From positions 20,640 to 84,639 of the forward strand of contig NZ_DLHA01000041.1 in NCBI RefSeq assembly GCF_002482975.1: a DNA stretch of 64,000 nt. The letters are read 5' to 3'. The notes below the pieces were generated by a model, which had not been told where the DNA came from, made no database searches, and worked only from the letters and a program-made list of their open reading frames with translations. Origin of the DNA: Flavobacterium sp. UBA7680. Lineage in GTDB: Bacteria; Bacteroidota; Bacteroidia; Flavobacteriales; Flavobacteriaceae. Positions 58,820-64,000 of the stretch are shown here, in pieces; the first letter of the stretch is position 1; the number at the start of each line of letters is the position of its first letter. Both the position numbers and the translations under genes were made by a program.

Positions 58820-60268
58820 ATGAGCAAAAATTCTTTGTACCAAAAAGAGGTATCATTACAAGTCGACCGAAGAAGAGCTGGCGTCGAATTAATTAAAGTG
58901 ATAAGTGATTTATGGTATGACAAATCCATCGAAATGGTTTTATTTAAAAATCAATTATTGGATAAAAATGTCAGCGATATTATCAATCTTCATCAATATG
59001 CGGGCGAATTTGTGGGCAAACCTATCACTATTTTCGATTCTGTCGAAATCGCAAAAGTTGTTTTGTCTTTAGATCTTCCGCCTGCGAAAATAGATCTTGG
59101 AAAATTAACTTACGAGTATCATTTAGAAGATGAGAAATATCCGGACGCAAGGTATTTTGTGATCGAAAAATTGAAAAAATCAAAATCTTCGCAAGAAATT
59201 CAGCCTAAAGATGTTGTTCTTTATGGTTTTGGAAGAATCGGACGTTTATTAGCCAGAGAATTAATGTCTAAAACCGGAAAAGGAAATCAATTGCGTTTAA
59301 GAGCGATTGTGACCCGAGATAAAAATGACGCTGTAACTTTAGAAAAACGTGCTTCTTTATTACGTTATGATTCTATTCACGGAGACTTTCAAGGTTCTGT
59401 AATTGCTGATGCTAAAAACAATGCGCTAATAATTAATGGAACTACAGTTCATATTATTTCTGCAAATTCTCCAGAAGAAATTGATTATACGGAATATGAA
59501 ATTAATGATGCTTTAGTAATTGATAATACAGGAGCATTTACAACTGAAGAAGCTTTAAAAAGACATTTAACGTCAAATGGGGTTAATAAAGTTTTATTGA
59601 CTGCTCCGGGAAAAGGTGTTCCAAATATTGTGCACGGAGTTAACCATAATGACTATAATCCAGATGAAAATAATATTTTCTCTGCGGCATCCTGCACAAC
59701 AAATGCCATTACGCCGGTTTTAAAAGTTATTGAAGATACTCTGGGTGTTGTAAAAGGACATTTAGAAACTATTCATTCTTATACCAACGATCAGAATTTG
59801 GTTGATAATATGCATAGAAAATACCGTCGCGGGAGAGCTGCTGCTTTAAACATGGTTATTACTGAAACTGGCGCCGGAAATGCTGTTTCAAAAGCTTTAC
59901 CATCTTTAGAAGGAAAATTAACTTCAAATGCTATTCGGGTTCCTGTTCCTAATGGATCTTTGGTAGTATTAAATTTAGAAGTTAAAAAAGCAACGTCGAT
60001 TACAGCAATCAATAAAATCATGAAAAAATATGCTCTTGAAGGAGAACTGGTAGAGCAAATTAAATATTCACTGAATAATGAATTGGTTTCATCTGATATT
60101 GTGGGAACTTCTGCTCCTTCAATTTATGACAGTAATGCCACTATTGTTTCAAAGGATGGAAAAAACATTGTACTTTATATTTGGTACGATAATGAATACG
60201 GTTATAGTCATCAAGTTATTCGTCTTGCAAAATATATTGCCAAAGTAAGACGTTATACTTATTATTAA
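58820..60268 (+). CDS. Glyceraldehyde-3-phosphate dehydrogenase with long N-terminal extension
   Basis: 482 residues; a usual GAPDH has about 335. The first 130 residues (MSKNSLYQKEVSLQVDRRRAGVELIKVISDLWYDKSIEMVLF...) have no match to GAPDH. The NAD-binding GFGRIGRLLARE starts near 137 and the catalytic Cys is in ASCTTNAITPV near 293. The second half (ETIHSYTNDQNLVDNMHRKYRRGRAAALNM) is normal. Similar long versions are known in some Bacteroidota and Gammaproteobacteria. It catalyses the NAD-dependent glycolytic or gluconeogenic step. Confidence 0.92.
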   Translation: MSKNSLYQKEVSLQVDRRRAGVELIKVISDLWYDKSIEMVLFKNQLLDKNVSDIINLHQYAGEFVGKPITIFDSVEIAKVVLSLDLPPAKIDLGKLTYEYHLEDEKYPDARYFVIEKLKKSKSSQEIQPKDVVLYGFGRIGRLLARELMSKTGKGNQLRLRAIVTRDKNDAVTLEKRASLLRYDSIHGDFQGSVIADAKNNALIINGTTVHIISANSPEEIDYTEYEINDALVIDNTGAFTTEEALKRHLTSNGVNKVLLTAPGKGVPNIVHGVNHNDYNPDENNIFSAASCTTNAITPVLKVIEDTLGVVKGHLETIHSYTNDQNLVDNMHRKYRRGRAAALNMVITETGAGNAVSKALPSLEGKLTSNAIRVPVPNGSLVVLNLEVKKATSITAINKIMKKYALEGELVEQIKYSLNNELVSSDIVGTSAPSIYDSNATIVSKDGKNIVLYIWYDNEYGYSHQVIRLAKYIAKVRRYTYY

Positions 60269-60288
60269 TTCAATCTAACTACTTACTT

Positions 60289-60320
60289 AAACCATCAAGT
60301 TTACTTGGTGGTTTTTGTTT
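60289..60320. terminator. Convergent terminator between GAPDH and Lrp genes
   Basis: AAACCATCAAGT and ACTTGGTGGTTT pair around TT, with T-rich sequence on the plus strand and A-rich on the other. Confidence 0.75.
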
Positions 60321-60324
60321 TTTA

Positions 60325-60783
60325 TTAAATAGGTAAAACCGTTGTACTCTTTACTTCTGATATTACAAATACGGTATTTATAAGTGAAACTTCAGGTAAA
60401 ACAGATAATTTTTTTTGATGAAAGTGATGATAGCTTTCCATATCTGGAATGATTATTTTAAGCATATAATCAAAGTTTCCAGAAACGTAATTACACTCCA
60501 CAACCTCAGGTAAATTTAAAATGGACTGATTAAATCCTTCTGAGGTATCATAAGTCTGTTTGGTAAGCGTAACCTGGCAGTAAACCGTTAAATTATTTCC
60601 GAGTTTTTTCTTGTCTAAAATCGTAACGTATTTTTCTATAATCCCATCTTTTTCAAGACGTTTCACCCGATCGTGAACCGGAGTTAAAGACAAATTTATT
60701 TTGTTTGCGATGTCTTTTAATGTGTAGTGTGCATCTTCTTGTAAAAGACGTAAGATTTTTTTGTCAATTTCATCTAAAGCCAT
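60325..60783 (-). CDS. Lrp/AsnC-family transcriptional regulator
   Basis: 152 residues. An N-terminal AsnC helix-turn-helix (IDKKILRLLQEDAHYTLKDIANKINLSLTPVHDRVKRLEKDGIIEKY) is followed by the RAM ligand-binding domain (VTLTKQTYDTSEGFNQSILNLPEVVECNYVSGNFDYMLKIIIPD). It probably binds an amino acid, perhaps alanine, since it is divergent from ald. A near-consensus Lrp box lies between them at 60856. Confidence 0.94.
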   Translation of the reverse strand: MALDEIDKKILRLLQEDAHYTLKDIANKINLSLTPVHDRVKRLEKDGIIEKYVTILDKKKLGNNLTVYCQVTLTKQTYDTSEGFNQSILNLPEVVECNYVSGNFDYMLKIIIPDMESYHHFHQKKLSVLPEVSLINTVFVISEVKSTTVLPI

Positions 60784-60855
60784 AACGAAAACGTTTTATT
60801 AGAGTAGTATTTTTTAGTTTTTTTTTCTTTTTGAAGAATAAATTATAGGTCAAAA

Positions 60856-60870
60856 CAGAATAATTTTCTG
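60856..60870. promoter_or_regulatory. Lrp-type operator CAGAATAATTTTCTG
   Basis: A 15-bp dyad matching 14 of 15 positions of the E. coli Lrp consensus (YAGHAWATTWTDCTR, from memory). It lies about 70 bp before the regulator's start and about 70 bp upstream of the ald -7 element. Confidence 0.55.
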
Positions 60871-60938
60871 TAAAAGTAAAAAATAAAATAATATTTTCTT
60901 ATTTATTAATCAGTAAACCATAATTTATTCTCTCTCTG

Positions 60939-60946
60939 TAGCTTTG
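60939..60946 (+). promoter_or_regulatory. -7 element of ald
   Basis: TAGCTTTG fits TAnnTTTG, 38 bp before the ATG. No clear -33 TTTG is present, so the promoter may depend on an activator such as the Lrp protein. Confidence 0.45.
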
Positions 60947-60983
60947 TAAAACAAATTCAATAAAAAACAAAAAAATATATCAA

Positions 60984-62102
60984 ATGATAATAGGTGTTCC
61001 AAAAGAAATAAAAAACAACGAGAACAGAGTTGCTTTAACTCCTGCTGGTGTTTCTGAAATGAAAAAACATGGACATACAGTTTATGTACAAGCTACTGCT
61101 GGTTTAGGTAGTGGTTTTGCTGATGAAGAATATGCGCAAGCTGGTGCTGTAGTTTTACCAACTATTGAGGAAGTTTATGCAATTGCAGAAATGATCATTA
61201 AAGTAAAAGAACCAATTGCATCTGAATATGAATTAATCAAAAAAGATCAATTATTATTTACCTATTTCCACTTTGCTTCATCTGAGCCATTAACTCATGC
61301 AATGCTTGAAAAAGGTGCCGTTTGTTTAGCTTATGAAACTGTTGAAAAAACAGACCGCAGTTTACCATTATTAGTTCCAATGTCTGAAGTTGCTGGTCGT
61401 ATGGCTATTCAGCAAGGAGCAAAATATCTTGAAAAACCATTAAAAGGAAGAGGAATTCTTTTAGGTGGTGTTCCGGGTGTTCCGCCAGCAAAAGTATTAG
61501 TTTTAGGTGGAGGAATTGTTGGAACTCAAGCAGCAAAAATGGCTGCTGGTTTAGGAGCTCAGGTTACTATTATGGATTTAAGTTTGCCTCGTTTACGTCA
61601 ATTAGATGACATCATGCCAGCAAACGTAAATACAGAAATGTCTAATCACTATAACATTACGAGAGCAATTAAAGATGCTGACTTAATTGTTGGAGCAGTT
61701 TTAATTCCAGGAGCAAAAGCACCTCACTTAATTACACGTGATATGCTTAAATTAATGCGTCCGGGAACTGTTGTTGTTGACGTTGCTGTTGACCAAGGAG
61801 GATGTATTGAAACTTGTACTCCTACAACTCACGAAAATCCAACTTTTATTATTGACGATATCGTACACTATTGTGTAGCAAATATGCCAGGAGCTGTTCC
61901 TTATACATCAACTTTAGCTTTGACTAATGCTACTTTGCCTTACGCAGTACAATTAGCAAACAAAGGATGGGAAAAAGCTTGTGCAGAAAACGAAGAATTG
62001 AAAAAAGGTTTAAATATTGCTAACGGAAAAATCCTTTACAAAGGAGTTGCTGAAGCATGGAACCTTCCTTTTAATGAAGAATTAGTATTGGCAAACGCAT
62101 AG
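60984..62102 (+). CDS. ald: Alanine dehydrogenase
   Basis: 372 residues. MIIGVPKEIKNNENRVALTP is the family's N-terminus; VPPAKVLVLGGGIVGTQAAKMAAGLGAQVTIMD near 167-200 is the NAD-binding fold; PGTVVVDVAVDQGGCIETCTPTTHENP is the hinge-active-site segment. It converts alanine, NAD and water to pyruvate, ammonia and NADH. A divergent Lrp regulator probably controls it. Confidence 0.97.
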   Translation: MIIGVPKEIKNNENRVALTPAGVSEMKKHGHTVYVQATAGLGSGFADEEYAQAGAVVLPTIEEVYAIAEMIIKVKEPIASEYELIKKDQLLFTYFHFASSEPLTHAMLEKGAVCLAYETVEKTDRSLPLLVPMSEVAGRMAIQQGAKYLEKPLKGRGILLGGVPGVPPAKVLVLGGGIVGTQAAKMAAGLGAQVTIMDLSLPRLRQLDDIMPANVNTEMSNHYNITRAIKDADLIVGAVLIPGAKAPHLITRDMLKLMRPGTVVVDVAVDQGGCIETCTPTTHENPTFIIDDIVHYCVANMPGAVPYTSTLALTNATLPYAVQLANKGWEKACAENEELKKGLNIANGKILYKGVAEAWNLPFNEELVLANA

Positions 62103-62139
62103 TGCCAGTATTAAATAAGTGCTTACTAAGCAATAAAGT

Positions 62140-62170
62140 AAAAGGCTTTTCGTAATGAAAAGCCTTTTTT
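62140..62170 (+). terminator. Terminator of ald
   Basis: AAAAGGCTTTTC and GAAAAGCCTTTTTT pair around 5 bases. Confidence 0.9.
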
Positions 62171-62178
62171 ATGCCATA

Positions 62179-62205
62179 AAAAAACTGTCTTTTCAGACAG
62201 GTTTT
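62179..62205 (-). terminator. Terminator of pafA
   Basis: On the minus strand AAAACCTGTC and GACAGTTTTTTT pair; 15 bp after the pafA stop. Confidence 0.8.
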
Positions 62206-62219
62206 CATTCTTTTATATT

Positions 62220-63839
62220 TTATTTCTTTTCATCTAAAACTTCCTGCAATACTTTTGCTTCAGTTCCATTAGGGAAAGTAACTTTTATTTTTTGTGCGAT
62301 AGTTGGTGCGATTTCAGTAATTACCTTTTTATCGTAAGATTCTCCTTTTTTAATATGCCATCCGTAAAAAATCGCAGGAACATGAGTATCATAACTATAT
62401 ATTGTACCGTGTGAAGTTCCTGTAGTAGCATATTCGATATCTCCTGGTTTGTCAACAATAACAAGATCTCCATTTTGAGTTACATCATAACCTTTAGCTA
62501 CAAAATTTAAAGAATAATCGTTTCCGGCATTGGCTAAAATTTCTTCTTCTGTATACACTTTTTTAACTTGTGGCTGAGAAATTAAGAACTCTTTAAAAGC
62601 TTGTTTAACTTTTGTTAATTCTAAACCTTTCTCTTTTATAATTTGTTTATTGAAGAAAACATTGAAATTTGAATAGTTTAAAATTAAATCAACTCCGAAA
62701 GTTTGTGTTGAGAAATCCTGCATACTTTTCTTTACATCTTTTGAAGGATAATTGTCTACATTATACTTTCGATCTTTTAAATAAATTACATTCTCCGCTC
62801 CTGCGTGATCTGCAGTTAAGAAAAGTAAATAGTTCCCTTTTCCAACTGTTTTATCTAAGTATGCTAAAAAATCTGCAATGGTTTGATCTAATCTTAAATA
62901 AGTATCCTGAAGTTCCATAGATCTTGGCCCAAGTAAATGACCAACATAATCTGTAGAAGAAAAACTAACCGTTAAAAAATCCGTAGTATTATTTTTTCCA
63001 AGATTTTCTTTTTCGATAGCTCTTTTAGCGAAATCAGCAAGTAAATCGTTTCCATAAGGAGTTGCACGAATTACTCCAGCATCATTTTTCTCATACATTG
63101 ATTTTAGGTCATATGGAAAAACTGGTGCTGCGCTTCCGTATAATTTACCTTCATAAGGATTATTATCAGGAAGACTTTCATTGTATACAGAAGCTGGTTT
63201 GTACAAATCCCAGCCTTTATTAATATATTTTAGGTAGTTTTTTTCGTTATTGAATTCTGATACCCATTCCGGTAATTTTTCTCCGTAAAAAGTACTAGAA
63301 ATAAACGATCCGGTTTTACTATACCAAAAGGCCCAATTTGCAAAATGTCCAGCTGGTAAAATTGCACCTCGGTCTTTAAGACTCATTCCGATAACTTTTC
63401 CATTAAAATTGGTAGCCATACGAACTTCGTCTGTAATTGTAGTAGCTTGAAGATTTTTAGGAGACATTGCGCCTTCTTCTACAGTTCCGTCACCAACTGT
63501 TTTCACTCCAGCATCGTCTGTACAGTACATATCTTTACCTAGAGTTCTGCTAAACCATTCGTTACCAACAATTCCGTGTGTAGCAGGGGTTGTGCCAGTA
63601 TATATAGAAGCGTGTCCTGGCGCAGTGTAAGTTGGCATATAATTATAATGCATATTCTGGAAAACAAATCCATCATTCATTAATCTTTTAAAACCATTTG
63701 GGGAAAAATCATCTGAAAATCGATATAAATATTCCATTTTCATTTGATCAACTACTATACCTACGACTAATTTGGGACGTTGTTGCGCACTTAAATTTGT
63801 AATAACAAAAAGTGTCAACAGTAAAATACTTTTCTTCAT
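62220..63839 (-). CDS. pafA: Alkaline phosphatase PafA
   Basis: 539 residues from ATG at 63839 (an ATG eight codons earlier is less likely, and the signal peptide is MKKSILLLTLFVITNLSAQ). All PafA active-site pieces appear: VVDQMK (Asp), TYTAPGHASIYTGT (Thr nucleophile near 70), GNEWF (Asn), GMSLKDRGAILPAGH (Lys and Arg), SFSSTDYVGHLLGP (Asp and His), LTADHAGAE (Asp-His) and GTSHGT (His). It is a two-zinc, broad-specificity, phosphate-insensitive periplasmic phosphomonoesterase typical of Bacteroidota. It gives the cell phosphate from many esters, complementing the PhoX-like protein at 11.4 kb. Confidence 0.94.
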   Translation of the reverse strand: MKKSILLLTLFVITNLSAQQRPKLVVGIVVDQMKMEYLYRFSDDFSPNGFKRLMNDGFVFQNMHYNYMPTYTAPGHASIYTGTTPATHGIVGNEWFSRTLGKDMYCTDDAGVKTVGDGTVEEGAMSPKNLQATTITDEVRMATNFNGKVIGMSLKDRGAILPAGHFANWAFWYSKTGSFISSTFYGEKLPEWVSEFNNEKNYLKYINKGWDLYKPASVYNESLPDNNPYEGKLYGSAAPVFPYDLKSMYEKNDAGVIRATPYGNDLLADFAKRAIEKENLGKNNTTDFLTVSFSSTDYVGHLLGPRSMELQDTYLRLDQTIADFLAYLDKTVGKGNYLLFLTADHAGAENVIYLKDRKYNVDNYPSKDVKKSMQDFSTQTFGVDLILNYSNFNVFFNKQIIKEKGLELTKVKQAFKEFLISQPQVKKVYTEEEILANAGNDYSLNFVAKGYDVTQNGDLVIVDKPGDIEYATTGTSHGTIYSYDTHVPAIFYGWHIKKGESYDKKVITEIAPTIAQKIKVTFPNGTEAKVLQEVLDEKK

Positions 63840-63860
63840 GTTTAATAAATAATTTAAACA

Positions 63861-63893
63861 CAAAAATACTCAATCCTATTTAAAACTTCTAAA
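63861..63893 (-). promoter_or_regulatory. pafA promoter
   Basis: Minus-strand TTTA, 21-base spacer, then TATTTTTG (63868-63861). The -7 is perfect; the -33 differs from TTTG by one base. A leader of 16 bases or so. The last 100 bp of the window hold nothing else recognisable. Confidence 0.55.
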
Positions 63894-64000
63894 GTATGAA
63901 TGATGAAGAACAAACAATTGACTATAATTTAACAGTTTAATCTTTTAATCTAAGTTTGCTTTTAGGAAATCAATACAAAACAAAAAACCCTATCCGATTT

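Noticed and set aside
62155..62337. 60-codon plus-strand ORF between ald and pafA
   Set aside because: It covers both terminators and the end of pafA.

Overview
The window is a chromosomal segment of a Bacteroidota, most likely a Flavobacterium species. The evidence is the AT-rich sequence, promoters of the TTTG-N19/21-TAnnTTTG type, near absence of Shine-Dalgarno sequences, frequent TTG/GTG starts, SusC-type plug domains, PafA and PhoX-like phosphatases, and synteny such as dnaA followed by a low-molecular-weight phosphatase and an RsmI-like methylase. There is no phage, transposase, CRISPR array or rRNA operon. It is mostly housekeeping sequence with one tRNA (Trp), one candidate structured ncRNA, and an unusual density of intergenic palindromes.

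Layout. 1-3.7 kb: end of an AEC transporter, an Rrf2 regulator with its Rossmann-fold partner (YwnA/YwnB-like) and the mutase chaperone MeaB. 3.7-9.1 kb: lipoprotein, LtaS-like phosphoglycerol transferase, small acidic protein, MATE exporter, beta-barrel protein. 9.5-14 kb: phosphorus/redox block (di-haem peroxidase, PhoX-like lipoprotein, PPK2). 16-19.7 kb: ECF sigma factor, anti-sigma protein and a SusC-plug/von Willebrand A fusion. 19.7-33.2 kb: scramblase-like protein, SDR, MtaB, acetyltransferase, HAD phosphatase, hydrolase, degenerate DEAD-box protein, sigma-54 activator lacking a DNA-binding domain, NatAB-type ABC exporter, DnaJ and GrpE. 33.3-41.7 kb: candidate ncRNA, tRNA-Trp, HisS, MacB-like permease, two small ORFs that are probably one frameshifted gene, PrmC, RibD, YigZ, thioesterase. 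41.9-52.9 kb: DnaA, LMW-PTP, RsmI-like, two TonB-C proteins, methionine aminotransferase, dienoyl-CoA reductase, uridine kinase, DivIC/FtsB, methylmalonyl-CoA mutase. 52.9-63.8 kb: wall enzymes (transglycosylase-like protein, DUF2279, MltG), DapF, HtrA, long GAPDH, Lrp regulator with alanine dehydrogenase, PafA.

Genes that work together: MutA and MutB (49-53 kb) with MeaB (2.6 kb) form the methylmalonyl-CoA branch. PhoX-like protein, PPK2 and PafA point to phosphate scavenging and polyphosphate use. GrpE-DnaJ is a chaperone operon under a textbook Bacteroidota promoter. The Lrp regulator faces ald across a near-consensus Lrp box.

The most distinctive signal is what repeats have done to genes. 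Identical 32-bp repeats supply the C-termini and stop codons of PrmC and of a neighbouring small ORF, and they flank a removable two-ORF cassette. An inverted repeat is translated in frame inside the MutB N-terminus. A second TonB gene sits between two near-identical copies of the 5' end of the aminotransferase gene. Many other genes end within a few bases of a palindrome. All family and function calls come from reading the sequence without database searches.
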